This document shows positions 46,080-57,863 of a stretch of 64,000 bases of DNA, piece after piece (within the stretch, counting starts at the first letter, position 1; every line of letters starts with the position of its first letter). A program made the position numbers and the translations under genes. The DNA lies in assembly GCF_022201045.2 (NCBI RefSeq), contig NC_068564.1, positions 33,075,001-33,139,000 on the forward strand. The letters run 5' to 3'. Below the pieces are notes generated by a model that ran no database searches, was not told the DNA's origin, and saw only the letters and a list, made by a program, of their open reading frames with translations. Origin of the DNA: Citrus sinensis. Its lineage: Eukaryota; Streptophyta; Magnoliopsida; Sapindales; Rutaceae.

Positions 46080-46102
46080 TTGAGCCGTCCCGCCAATATC
46101 AC
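46080..46102 (-). promoter_or_regulatory. miR171 target-mimic-like site
   Basis: The minus strand reads GTGATATTGGC, then GGG, then ACGGCTCAA. Without the GGG this is the perfect complement of miR171 in the UUGAGCCGU + GCCAAUAUCAC register (sequence of ath-miR171b/c from memory). The three extra bases sit opposite miRNA positions 9/10, where slicing would be blocked, as in the IPS1-miR399 mimic. No hairpin partner was seen within about 150 bases, so it is not a MIR171 precursor. A minus-strand transcript is assumed, not shown. Surrounding minus-strand frames (46620-46378 and 46438-46136) are short and unlike known proteins. Confidence 0.6.
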
Positions 46103-46980
46103 CACCACCAGTTCAATTGCCACCACTAAGGACTATCATTGAAAGCCTAAGGAGAAGATAAAGAAGAAGAAGAAGCTTGTTGTTGCAGAGATTGTATTTG
46201 AAATATGAAATATGAAACTTGTGGTGAAACAAATAACCCAGTTCGCAAATAAGCCCAAATACCCCATTTGCTTCACAAATTTTCCCATGAGAAGGAGAAA
46301 ACCCATTGCATTTGCTTCATCCGTAGCAGCAGATCTAACCATTTTCCAGAGCTGCGGCCAAAGGAACCCTAGCATTGTCACAAAAACAGAAGAAATGAGA
46401 GAATGTTCGTGGATTTTCGAAAAGAAACTTGTACCCATTTTGTTGTTACATTATGGTCAAAGAAATGATCATGAATCAGAGAAGAAGAAGAAGAAGAAGA
46501 AGAAGAAGAAGAAAGGTGGGATTTGTTTGTCCTATACAGAGAGAAAAGCAAAAGCAAAAGCAAAAAGAAGGCAAGAGAATGGCAACAAAAACATGAGAGC
46601 TTTGCCTCTTGTGTGTGCATATTTAAGTGTACGATTTGAGCATGGGGGATGGCACTGCTGGCACAGCTGCAACATCATGTTATGTTTACTGCCCTCGCTT
46701 CTCTGTTTTTATTTCCTAACAATCCATGCCAAAGCCAAAGCGCAAAGCCAAAGCCATTCGCCCTTTCTATTTTCTCGCAGCAGCTGCAGCTTACTTGCTT
46801 CAGAAGCCCAAGATTTTTATTAAAAAGCTAGATTTGCGAAAGCAATCTCTGTCCTTCTCCTGTTTCTTTCTTTCCCTTTATTGCCCTTCGCTATTTCCCG
46901 AAATTCCACCATTGCCCCCTCTCTTTTCTTTTTTCTAATTAGCTAGCTGGGATCCATCATACCGTTGCTTTTTTTTTTTT
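46103..46980 (-). ncRNA. Possible non-coding transcript hosting the miR171-like site
   Basis: The interval is less AT-rich than nearby spacers, lacks transposon structure, and on the minus strand has only short frames (80 and 100 codons, overlapping, one beginning MHTQEAKLSCFCCHSL with a serine run from a GAA repeat). This resembles the short-ORF non-coding transcripts that host known target mimics. Ends, promoter and splicing cannot be placed from sequence alone, and the whole transcript is a hypothesis. The coordinates mark the candidate 5' part only. Confidence 0.3.
46481..46513 (+). repeat. (GAA)11 microsatellite
   Basis: Eleven GAA units in the plus direction. Read on the minus strand they encode the serine run of a short frame in the possible non-coding transcript. 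Confidence 0.9.
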
Positions 46981-47008
46981 TCTTAAATATGAAATGGGGT
47001 TCTTTTTA

Positions 47009-47622
47009 GGGTAATTTTTAAAAACCTCTCCTGAGGTTTGGGTTTGTTACAAATAAATGGTGAGAATTGATTTATTTGTAAAAAATCCTCTACCGTCAGT
47101 TAAGTTTAACATTGACCGTTAGTTGACCTTGTAAAAATAATATTACCCTTAACAATAGTTTATAAACGAAAATAACTAAAAAAAAACTAAAATTATTAAC
47201 TATTTTACACTTTTTAAATTATTGATATTTTCTTAAAGTTTCTATAAAAAAGTTAAAATTAAAAAATTAAAAAATTTTCTTTAAATTATTGATATTTCCT
47301 TAAAATTCCTACAAGAAAGATAAAATTAAAAATTTAAAAATGAAATAGTCATAATCTTTACCTATGATATTGTAAATTTTTAGAATTAACAAGGATAAAA
47401 TTGTCAAAAAATAGAGTTGGTGCTTTTTGCACCAATAATTTTGGTTTTTTTTTAGTTATTTTCGTTTACAAACTATTGTTAAGGGTAATATTGTCTTTGT
47501 ATGGTCAACTAACGGTCAATGTTAAACTTAACTGACGGTAGGGAGTTTTTTACAAATAAATCAATTCTCGCCGTCTACTTGCAACAAGCCCAAATCTCAA
47601 AGGAGGTTTTAAAAAATTACCC
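47009..47622. mobile_element. Non-autonomous Mutator-like element, 614 bp, ~10-bp TSD
   Basis: Same family as 8525-9261 but with its core in the opposite orientation. Ends are GGGTAATTTTTAAAAACCTC and, complement of the right side, GGGTAATTTTTTAAAACCTC. The CCGTCAGTTAAGTTTAACA block is present in both arms. Flanks 46999-47008 (GTTCTTTTTA) and 47623-47632 (GTTTTTTTTA) match at 9 of 10 bases. No reading frame for a transposase. Confidence 0.82.
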
Positions 47623-50600
47623 GTTTTTTTTATTTAGAATTGTATGGTTTGATGATGCTTCTAAAAAATTCAAATGTAAAACAGTCAAAAAGTGTTTGTT
47701 GCATTTTGTTTTTTTTTGTTTTTCCGTAATAGTGAGACCTCTATGACTACACAGTACAGGCAGCAAAGCCGAGGCTAAAAGCCTACAAATATATCGAGAC
47801 GATCACCAAACCCTCCAGACATATAATAACATTGCTTCTTGGCCTAACATTCGTTTATGGATTCTAGGGAAGGCTAATTAAGCAGCCAACTATTAAAAGT
47901 CCATTATCTTATTTCTTGATGAGTTTAAACTTGAAAGTAATTTCCCCTGCCGCTAGACTCAGTTGCCCTTTCCATGCTGAAAATTTGAATATTAAGTCTC
48001 GTGAAAGTAGGTTTTTGAGTTAATTAATAAATTTTTGGGTGTGTTATAAAACTATGTATCTACACTGTAGCAGAATTCAGCTTGTAAGACATAAATATGG
48101 ACTTCTGAGTTAGTACTTAATAAATTTCCGGATGTGTTACAAAAGTATGTATCTACACTACAATAGAATTCAGCTTGTAACCCATAAAATAGATCGTAAG
48201 CATTTTAAAAGGAAACTTGAAAACAATTCAAAACCTATAAGGATTTTACTTTTACACTAACCTAAGCAAAGCTTTTTTGTTAAGTATAAACGGGGATTTA
48301 GATTTTAGAGTTGGTCAATTATTGCAACTTCCCCAATGGAGGCCTTAATAGGGACAAGTGGGTCACCATTGAATGACCCGTACGGGTGTTTTGGTCATTT
48401 CACGAAGACGACCGAAAATACCCCGGATATTGCGTTCCCACTTCCCATGTCAGCCGAAACGGGGCATGTGATGTGAAATTACCATTTCTGGGTTTCTGCA
48501 GGTAACTTGCTGGGGTGTCCAACTCTGCCTCACCCTCAATTGGTACTCGAAGGCTGAAACAGTCATTTCACTCTTTATAAACTAAGCTTCACCTTTAACT
48601 TTTGACTATTTTGGTTTCGAGAAATCATAATGTTGGGGAGAGTTGTGCTTCCCTACAGGCTACAGGTACAGCGCTTTGATTAATGGTATTAATTTTATAA
48701 TCATCTAACTTAAGAGTTTTATTTTAAATTTTTTCATCGCACGTCCTAGTTTATAGGTGCGATACATGTTGACATGTTATGAATGCATGTCATGCATGAC
48801 AGTGATAGATGATGATGGGCCACGTGGACGTAGATGAGGGAGGGTGCATTATTGGGGCAAATGAAGATAAGTAGTCGATAGATGGATTATGCGTTTCGGG
48901 AAATGATATCAAAATCAAGAATCAGGCTCGAGAAAACAGCAAAGAGACAGAATGTCTGAGGAAAAAGTCAGAGGAGAAAAAGAAAAAAGCGAAATAATGG
49001 AAAATCTCTTTTCGTTTTCCAGGAAAAACAACAAAGATAGAGAAAGAGAAAAGCGAATGGTACCTGAAGAGAAAGCAGTGCAGCTCTTTAACCGAGAACG
49101 AGAGAAAGGTTTTTGAATCAGGAACCTGTGTCCACCATCAGACGGCCCTGATTAAAGCTCACCTATCTGATATTATTCATCACCCTGTATACATACACAA
49201 TTAAAAATTTTTAAAAAAAAAACACAGAAAAATTATGCAACTTTAACAGTGTACAAAGATGGTGTAAAACAGAAATGGATTATGATTTGGTAGCTGCTTT
49301 TTGCATTCCATATTGAGCATGTTATGTGACTTTGAACATTTAAGGACGTGAAAAGAGAAAATGATAGAAATGAAAAAGCTTCGCTCGTACCTCGTTTAAT
49401 GTTGCTGCTGCAGGGACCAAATTTTGCCGTAGTAATTCTGCAGACTGTCTCAGAAATTAATGAAGAAAGAGAAAAGATAAAGTGAGAGAGAGAGAGAGAG
49501 AGATTTTTGCAATGGCATTGTACGAAAAGCATAAGGCAGTCACCTTCAAAACCCTGAAAGCTTCACTAAGGCTATGTTGTTATATTTTGACATGTATGTG
49601 CATTTAAAGAGAGCAAGCAATTTTACAAAGAGAAATGCTATAATGCTTATGTAGAGCTCTGTTTGTCGGCTTTTAATGGAGGGAGGCAGATGCGTGAGAC
49701 TGACTGACTTTATATCCACCTACAAAGCCTTGATTGAAGATAAATTAATTGACCTTGTGGATTGGTTAATTTACCACGTTTGCCATCACTGGTGTCCGAG
49801 CCCCACAAACCTGAAGAGATGGCCCAACTTCTCGATAACAAAACCTGTTGTGTGATGATCTTTGAGTTCGACAAGGCAAAATTTTCAACTCACAGCACCG
49901 GTGAAGACTTGGTCTGATCGCAAGGGAATTTCATTACATCTTTGCTTGCCGAGTCAAAAGTTTCTCTATTTTTGAAACTATGTCGTAGAAAAGTTTACAT
50001 TTGAGTCTAAATTTACATGTAATTACATCACATCTAACGACTAACTTTGAATTGGTTTACACTAGGGCCAGAATAGAACCGGGGTTCATGGATAGCCCAT
50101 TTAAGTCCGAGCCCAAACACTGTTAGACATCAGACGACGATTTCCCATCATCAGCCTTAGGTGCACGAGGCCTTTTACGGCACGGAATATAGGCCCAATA
50201 CAGGCTTCTTTTAATTAATTGTTTTTTTTTTTTCTAAAACAAAAAAGAAAGAAAAAAAAAAGTTTTACAAAATTTCAATGAAAGAAAATGAAAAAGGGTC
50301 TGACCCGCGGTGGTTCTCTTGTAACTATCAAGAAATGAAGAGGCAAGAAAATGAAAAGAGCTTTTTATCTCTTGTACAGGGGGGGGTCAGAGATGAAGAT
50401 AACATAAGAAACCAATACTGAAAAAGCTGAAAAAGATAAAAGAGAGACTAAAAGGAAAAAGGAAAAATGAAAAAGGAAAAAGTGATTATTCTCTTTTTTT
50501 GTGGCTGTCTATATTTTATAATGAGACCAAAAAAGAAATAAAAAAGGCAAGTGGTTTTTGGGTCACCATTCACCAACCTTGCATCGTTGAATGCGGAAGG

Positions 50601-52026
50601 CAGCGGCCGGAATTTTCGATCTGACAAATGCAGAAACGAAGGAAATGAAAAATTAAAAGCTCAAATCAAGTATGAAAAGATGATTTTGCTATGATGACCA
50701 CGTTGTATGGGAACTTGGGGCCCATTTTTACTTGGTTATTTTATTTGTATCGATTTGATCATGTCTTGTTCTTGCATTTGGTCCTCTCATTCCTCAAATT
50801 GCTAGCTAGTGGTAGAAAAATATATAAGATAACCCTCTACTTTATAATTTTTAAAGCTTAGGGCCACGCAATGGCAATAATTTTTATGAGATGTGCTAAA
50901 TATATTTATTTTCCGATATTTACGGTTAGTAATTGTTGAGCCTGGGATGATTTAGCATCAAAGCTTCGGTTGCTGAATTCATACATTTCCTCATTTGTTA
51001 TAAATCAATAATAACACATCCAGTAAAAAAAAAAAAAAAAATTGCTTCAGAAAAAGAAAAACACATTCAGTAATCCATCCATCCAATCAAATGAGGAGAA
51101 ATGGGGAAGCACGTTAATGAGAGCATTGAAAAAGCTCCGAAATCTCAAGTTCTGTCTCCTCTTTATTCTTTATTTTCACTATGCCCCTTTCACTTCTTCT
51201 TATTTCCTTTCTTCACTTAATAGTTTGAATATATTTTTTTAGATCCACAACTGGCCCAAAAAATATACACATTCATACACACGCAACCCTTTTGAAACTA
51301 TCTTTTTTAATCAATTATATTCTACTTAATGTCAAAAATACCAATTTTTTTAAATAAACACAATTTGTATTTGTAAACCTTTTTATTTATCGTCATGTAT
51401 TTCAATCAATCGTCTTTTTTTATTGTAATTAGTAAATATTATGATTTTATTTTCATAGTTATATCATTTCGTTATTAATTAAATTGAATTGAACTTAATT
51501 CTCATATGCAGGATCTTGTGGAAGAAATTTAAATTCTAGAATCAGAAAATATAAAATTTGTTCAATTTTAACGTTCATTGAAGTTTGCAAATTGTTTTTT
51601 TTTTTTAATTTAGTTTTGTCATATGGCCTTTCTAAATAGACTCTTATCTTATATAAAGTTGACAATCTCAATATTTACATTTTTTAGATTAAGTTTGTAA
51701 CAATTAAATTTGTTTTGACAAGTTGGCTAAGAAGTTTGATATAAGACTATGGTGTGACACTCGTAGTTGTGACGTTTTGAATAAAATAGGTTGAAGAGAG
51801 AGAGGAAAAAAAAAGCATAAGTGGAGTTAATTTTATTTATATTTTCCTTAATTATAATTATAATGAAATAAGAATTTTATGAGATTAATGAAGGTACCGA
51901 TAATCCAACATTTTGTTTTGCTTTTTTTTTTCTCTCCTTAAATGGCCTCCAAGCCCAATGAAATCGGAGCCGGTCCAATGTTCATAATAGGGCTTCTTCC
52001 TTCATCTTTTTCGGCCCTTTTGAACT
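47623..52026. other. Long gene-poor stretch
   Basis: No coding region supported over about 4.4 kb. Contains an imperfect ~90-bp tandem duplication (48012-48181), a (GA)n run near 49484-49502, and several less AT-rich 100-300-bp patches (48330-48620, 48780-49130, 50030-50220) that could be transcribed or old repeats but have no recognisable domain. Otherwise nothing seen. Confidence 0.4.
48012..48181 (+). repeat. Imperfect tandem duplication, ~90-bp unit
   Basis: 48012-48088 and 48102-48181 share GAGTTA...TTAATAAATTT, GTGTTA(T/C)AAAA, TATGTATCTACACT and AGAATTCAGCTTGTAA in the same order with scattered substitutions. Confidence 0.8.
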
Positions 52027-52035
52027 GTATTTATA

Positions 52036-52568
52036 GAGTGGAGCTATTGGCACCCCTACATTTTTCTTACAAAACCCCACTTTAAATAAAATTACAATTA
52101 AAGGGAATTGAAAATTAAACCCATATAGATTTTTTTCAGCAAATTACTTAATTCATAATCAATCATTTAAAAAAAAAAATATGTATGTTACTTCCTATTT
52201 AATTAAAATAAATTGTATAAATTTAAAATAATCTATTGTTCTCTTTTGATTTCTTATTGATTAAATATTTTTATACTTAAAATTATTTTGAAATTATAAT
52301 TTGAAATATATGTTATTTCAGCCAATGATTAACATTAAAAAATTATCACCCATATAACTTTTTAATTTGTATGTAGATTAATAATAAAATTAAAAATAAT
52401 TAAAAAATAGCACAATAATACTTTGAGTTTTAACAATAAAATAAATTAAATAAAAATTAAGAGCTTAGAAAAGTGTATCTAAAAAAAGGGGTATTTTCAG
52501 AAATAAAATGAATATAACTAAAAAGGGGGTTTTATAAGGAGATGAGAGGGGTGCCAATAGTCCAACTC
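52036..52568. mobile_element. Mutator-like MITE, 533 bp, 9-bp TSD
   Basis: Left end GAGTGGAGCTATTGGCACCC and right end complement GAGTTGGACTATTGGCACCC. A perfect 9-bp duplication GTATTTATA flanks at 52027-52035 and 52569-52577. The inner arms share ACAAAACCCC / GGGGTTTT-like blocks. The core is AT-rich and non-coding. Confidence 0.85.
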
Positions 52569-52786
52569 GTATTTATATATGGCAAAAAAACAATTTGCAA
52601 ACCTCCGTAAATTTTTTTTAATTCATTTTTGTCACATGTGTCTTTTAACTAATCATTAAAATATTTATATGCGGCGAAAAAATACGAGTAGAAAGAGAAA
52701 GAGTAATGCACCGCTAGGCGCTAGTATCTAATTACATTCAACAATTAGAAGAAAAATATTTTTCAAGAAGCATTCAAATTTTTTAT

Positions 52787-52972
52787 GAGTAATGATATAG
52801 TCATAAATTATTGTACAAACTTATTTGGCATGATAAAATTGGTTAAATTAAATATCTCTTGACCCACATAATTTATTCATATTATTTTATATTTTCATTC
52901 AACCAATGAATTAATGCCACATCAGTTTGTACAATATAAGTTTGTATAAAAGTTTGTGGCTGTATCATTATT
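52787..52972. mobile_element. Small MITE (GAGTAATGATA family), copy 1
   Basis: Left end GAGTAATGATATAGTCATAA, right end complement resembling AATAATGATACAGCCACAAA. The arms continue through TTGTACAAACTTAT. The core (AAATTAAATATCTCTTGACC) recurs inverted in the adjacent copy and at 58318-58515. The right border is in a TTTATTTATT run, so the target duplication is unclear. Confidence 0.65.
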
Positions 52973-52987
52973 TATTTATTTATAGAT

Positions 52988-53143
52988 GAGTGATGATACA
53001 GTTACAAACTTTTGTACAAACTTATATAACACCAATTCATTAGTTGAATGAAAATACATCATGTAAGTCAAGCGATATTTAATTTAATTAATTTTATCAT
53101 ACCACATTAATTTGTACAAGAATTTATAGATATATCATTACTC
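52988..53143. mobile_element. Small MITE (GAGTAATGATA family), copy 2, 9-bp TSD
   Basis: Ends GAGTGATGATACAG and, complement of the right end, GAGTAATGATATAT. A perfect 9-bp duplication TTTATAGAT flanks at 52979-52987 and 53144-53152. It lies 15 bases from copy 1 in the opposite orientation. The TSD length suggests a Mutator-like relationship. Confidence 0.78.
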
Positions 53144-53801
53144 TTTATAGATATACTCACATTTCTCATATAAATATTGTCTCTTTGCTTTTTAACGTAT
53201 TTTAATTATGCCACTTACTCCTTTACAGTTTGGACATCAAATAACGAGTAATTAGTTCTTATGAAAATTATATACATATGTGGTGAAAAAAACAATTGTC
53301 CGGGGGGGCAAAATGACAGCCTTCCTTCTTAAAATAAAGACGCGTGGGTTTTGAGGTCTAGAAGGAAAAGTCCCTCCCTCCTACTTTATAACATTTTAAT
53401 AGTCAACCAATGGAGCCTAGCTAGCATCGTTGGCATAATAATATGTTATTTCTTTAAGGAATCAAAACGAGAACAACGCTCTCTTTTAATTAATCAATTA
53501 GCTTCCCTTCTCTCAATTTTTTTTTTAAAATTTTAAATTAGCTTCCCATTAGATAATCTCAAGAATTGGATACAAAGGCAATCGAACTCGTACCCTCCTT
53601 TCCTTTTTACACGTTAGTTCAATATTTGATTCCAATTCCAACTCATTATCGTCTTCTCCATTTAATTGATTGAGAGAATAATTTTTTTTTTCTCACGTCG
53701 TCATCTCTGCGTGGTCATGTTAATGACGCAGTTCGGGTTTGAATTCCTTTCAAAAGTTATTATTCTACAAAGAGATATTATATTTATATAATAATAATAA
53801 T

Positions 53802-54457
53802 TGTTGATGCGAGATTCTGGTTATCCTCCTTGCACGATCAGGATCTCTCCTCGTAAGGTTTGTTCTCCAGAAGTTCATGCGTACACAGAAACATGTCAGA
53901 GCATGCCGGTTGTTTTCCCGGCGTAAACCCTCCGACGTTCAAGTCAGAAATGAAGGTTTTTTGTGTTCCTGGGAATGCTAGCCACAAATCTTATGGCGTA
54001 TCAATTCTTTAGAGCTCTCTCGTTTTTTAGTTCTAATCTCCAAAATTATAACCCTTTTACCATCGTTGGCTACCTTTTTATAGACCTCGTCTGGATTCAG
54101 ACCTTCCCTCCATTCACACTCGTTATCATCCACCTCTCGAAAGTGGATGCTCCATTTATGTGATCGTGGGTAGTTGTGTGGCCTTCGTACCTTGATTTTC
54201 GGATTAGAGAGCACGTCTCGCCAACTGTCGTTGACTGGGTCTCCTCGACTCAACCCTTAGCAGGAATGTAGCAAAAATGGCTTTATGCTTCCAGTAGGAG
54301 ATTGGCCTTGTGGATGACGTACTCGCGGACGAGCAGGATATTCCTGCTCCTGCTCCCCCGGTTACCAGACTCTTACAAGATTTACCTGTTCGATGAACCC
54401 TGCTACCAGATGTCTGCTCATCACTACTGGTCCTCGTCGAAGCATATCCCACAAACA
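53802..54457. mobile_element. Probable solo LTR, ~656 bp
   Basis: Starts TGTTGATGCGAG and ends CCCACAAACA, with the 5-bp ATAAT on both sides (53797-53801 and 54458-54462), although both flanks are ATA repeats. It is distinctly less AT-rich than its surroundings. It contains CTCCGACGTTCAAGTCAG, a phrase common in plant Gypsy LTRs as I recall, and a TTTTTATAGACC TATA-like element near 54075. No gag, pol or primer-binding site follows, hence a solo LTR. Confidence 0.6.
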
Positions 54458-54568
54458 ATAATAATAATAATAATATGCACCTAAATAGTAGCGCTTGCCT
54501 AACAATATCTACTAATAAAACAAGACCAAAAAAAAAATCACTTGTCTCTAATAAAAATGAATTTTTCA

Positions 54569-54756
54569 CCAATGAGGTGTTGGTTCAGTTGGCGTCGGCC
54601 GAACCTCTTAGATTGCTTGACTGAGTTTGTTCTCCAGTTTGATTCCCCTGGTAGTCGCCCTTGTTGGAAGGGCTTTATTGGCACCCAACCCGAATTAGGA
54701 GTAGTCGGGGCCCAATGTGTTCGCCGGATACCAGATGATTAAGACAAAAAAAAAAA
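54569..54756 (+). mobile_element. tRNA-derived SINE, 188 bp, 10-bp TSD
   Basis: Flanked by GAATTTTTCA at 54559-54568 and 54757-54766 and ending in a poly-A tract. A-box-like TGGTTCAGTTGGCG and B-box-like GTTTGATTCCCC are at normal tRNA spacing. The body (GGCACCCAACCCGAATTAGG) differs from the SINEs at 26-33 kb, so this is a second family. Confidence 0.82.
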
Positions 54757-54766
54757 GAATTTTTCA

Positions 54767-56209
54767 TTTTAGTCGCAGTTTCATTTTTACCACAGTCTCA
54801 TAACCCCCATTTAATTAGATTAATTAGAGAGTCGTATTTCAAAGTGTGCTGATAAAGTTATATATATGCTCCAAATCGAATTTCGTTGCTTTATGAAATT
54901 ACATGGTACATATGTCAAATTTAGTTTATTCTAAATGGAATATCACCCCTCCCTCCCCCAAAAGAAAAAAAAAATATCCAAAATTAATGGAATCCCTACA
55001 TATAAATATACAATTCAATTCAAGCAAGCTCAGCAAGAAAAAATGAAAACATCCCACGAAGGATTTCAAAAGTAAGCTTTCAGAATTTCAAAGGGAGCGA
55101 ACGGCTTAAATCAAAGATCGAATATATACTTTGAACTTGATCAGAATCAGAATCTCGAACTTGAAATGTTTTCGTTTTAGGATGTATTGAGGTTCGTTTT
55201 ACACGCTTGGAATCTTTCTTTCTACGGCATTTTTTATTTGCTTGTATCTTCTAAAATGCATTTTTGGAAAAAAAAAAAAAGGAAAGTCAATCTGTTGATG
55301 TATACATATATCCTAAAAATTCTTGGCTTTCTGAGCTATAGATTTTGTTGATTTTATTTTCTTCGGTGTAATGTTAATTAAATTTACAACTGTTCTTTTC
55401 TTTTTTTCTTTTTTTAATAAAGTTACTTTATATCGTCTTGCCAAAATTCACCCAGAAAAAAAAAAACCAATTACATTGTGTTGAAAAATATAATAAACTT
55501 CCCTTTAATTACTTTTGTTATTGCTAATGAATTTTACAAATTAAATATATATACTTTGAACTTGATCAACGATCATCATTACTCTTCAAATCTTTCATAC
55601 TAAGAAAATGTTTCTTTTGAAAAACGAGTGAATTTAGCGCGGTAAGTCAAAACTCAATGGCTCAGGAAATGTGAACCGATCGATTTTTGGTTTTGAACCC
55701 AACAGAACCAACAATCAAATGGTTCAGTGTTAAATTTCTTTTTTTAAAAAATCAATTTATATATCCAATATTTTTTTTTTAGTATTTCGTATAAAACATA
55801 AATGATTAGTTATATAATTGAATTGAACTGAAAAAAAAAATCAAATTTAGGTGAAAAGTATAATAATTCGGCTAATATAAAAGATAAATATTAAATTCAT
55901 GAACCAAATCATATAAAATCAAATCAAACCGAACCGAGCTAAACTTAAAAACTGATTGAACCAAATCGTTAATTTGGTTTGATTCTTAAGTTTGGTTCGT
56001 ATTTGGTTCCTAATTTTTTGAACCAATCGAATTTAATTGAAAAAAAAAGGTGACATTCATGTAGAGATTATATTCCTGGTAACTTTTTTTATGAGATTAA
56101 ATATATATATACTAAGTTCTCTTCTTTAATGGAACCATTCCATTAAGTTATGCTTATTCCTCCATTAGAGATAAAAAGATGATTTGCAGACATTGTTAGG
56201 TTATGATAT
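54767..56209. other. Gene-poor AT-rich stretch
   Basis: No gene supported. About 55655-56040 has facing motifs (AACCGATCGATTTTTGG; GAACCAATCGAATTTAATTG; AACCGAACCGAGC) reminiscent of hAT MITEs, but ends and target duplication could not be set. Confidence 0.4.
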
Positions 56210-56219
56210 ATTAAAATAA

Positions 56220-56764
56220 GGGCAAAAACTTATTTAGTCACTGTATTTTAAGATTAGTGTCTATTTAGTCCCTATATTTTTAAAAATATTTCGAAACATC
56301 CATACAGTTAAAGTATTGATACCCCTACCGTTACTTTTTATTTCTTTTGGCTTATTTTTACAATATTACCATTTTATAATAATTTTTTTGTTTGGACATT
56401 AATAAAAAAATAATTAAATTACTAATTTAACCCTAAAAATTAAAAAATTATATTAATTTTTTTACAAGCACCATTTGCACACTTGGTAGCTTGCATACAA
56501 TTTTTGACAGTTGAAAATTAATATAATTTTTTTTGTTTTCATTTTTAGGGTTAAGTTGGTAATTTAATTATTTTCTTTTTATTAATGTCCAAACAAAAAA
56601 TTATTATAAAATGGTAATATTAAAAAGTAAGCTAAAAGAAATAAAAAGTAACGATAGTAGTATTAATAATTTAACGGCAAGGATGTTTCGAGTCATTTAA
56701 AAAAGAATATAAAGAATAAATGATCACTAATCTTAAAATATAAGGACTAAATGAACTTTTACCC
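56220..56764. mobile_element. Mutator-like MITE, 545 bp, 10-bp TSD
   Basis: Ends GGGCAAAAACTTATTTAGTC and, complement of the right side, GGGTAAAAGTTCATTTAGTC. Inverted similarity extends more than 200 bases inward on each side. A perfect 10-bp duplication ATTAAAATAA flanks at 56210-56219 and 56765-56774. No coding capacity. Confidence 0.87.
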
Positions 56765-56774
56765 ATTAAAATAA

Positions 56775-57501
56775 ATAAGATCATTTCTCGCAAGATATGC
56801 CCTATCATACGGAGAGATCCAAGCGTTTTAGGAGCAAATACATAAAAACTTTCACGAAGTCGTGCACAGTGAACATAGTGGTGTAGGTCCTAATAATTTA
56901 TCATGGACTTAGTATTTGACTGATTATAACTAGTGATGATCTATGTGATCTGCCCAAAATGCCATTCACGTGAATCGTATATGTCCAGTTTATTCATTGA
57001 GACCAAAGTTGATTAATCAATTGATAGCCCCACCTATAAGTCAACATTTAAATATTTCACAACGAAAGGTGCCAAAAAAAAAAATATTGCGGTGGGATTA
57101 GTCTTTTTTGTCACTAGTGTATTGTCGTTTTGTCGATTCTTCAAATAATTAAGAAAAGAGAAAATTATGTTTTATTCTTAATAGATGTTATATTTATTAT
57201 TTACTTTTTTATTAACTTTTTAATTATGTATTTCACCCCTTTATTAAGAGATAACATAATTAATCATGAAAATAATAGCAAAACAGTGAGATCATAATTT
57301 TTCATTTGCAAAAAGGAAAAAAAAAAAAAGATCCTCAGAATAATTTGGCAATACAAATTGTCGGAGTATATGCAATTGATTTTTGCAACTTTAGCGATTC
57401 CAAGCGTTACCTCGAAGATTTGCCACGTTTTATTATTATTATTATTTTATTTTTCTTTTGTGGGAAACTCGCTTGATATTTCTTGCGATGAAATAGTCTA
57501 A
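56775..57501. other. Intergenic, no gene seen
   Basis: AT-rich spacer between two MITEs. Nothing recognisable. Confidence 0.45.
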
Positions 57502-57860
57502 GTGTCTGTTTGGTATGACTTATTTAAAAGTCATAAGTGCTTATTTAATCGTATAAGTACTTTTTAAAATTTTTTATGGTGTTTGGTTATTTTTTTAATA
57601 GAGTTTTTTAGTTTAAATAAGCTAATTTACCTCTACTAGTAAAAGCCCAAAATTTGAGCTTTTGGGAGTAGAGGCTATAGAGCTTTTATAAAAATATATA
57701 ATATAAAAAATATCACACATTTTAATGGTTCAAAAGTACTTTTTTTATTGACAACCAAACACCCAATGATTTTTTATCCAAAAGCTCTATTGGTATAAAC
57801 TCTACTGCTATAAGCTCTACTATTATAAGCTCTATTTAATAAGTTGTGCCAAATAGAGCC
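57502..57860. mobile_element. Tourist-like MITE (PIF/Harbinger), 359 bp, TAA TSD
   Basis: Ends GTGTCTGTTTGGTATGACTT and, complement of the right side, GGCTCTATTTGGCACAACTT, flanked by TAA at 57499-57501 and 57861-57863. Subterminal AGCTCTA...TAGAGCT motifs repeat on both sides. The terminus resembles the GGGTCTGTTTGG ends of Tourist-like MITEs. Confidence 0.75.
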
Positions 57861-57863
57861 TAA

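Noticed and set aside
46080..46102. Interpretation of the miR171-like site as a MIR171 precursor or as a GRAS-gene target exon
   Set aside because: No complementary arm was seen within about 150 bases on either side, and the flanking translations do not resemble GRAS proteins. The in-phase GGG also disrupts the conserved peptide normally encoded at that site.
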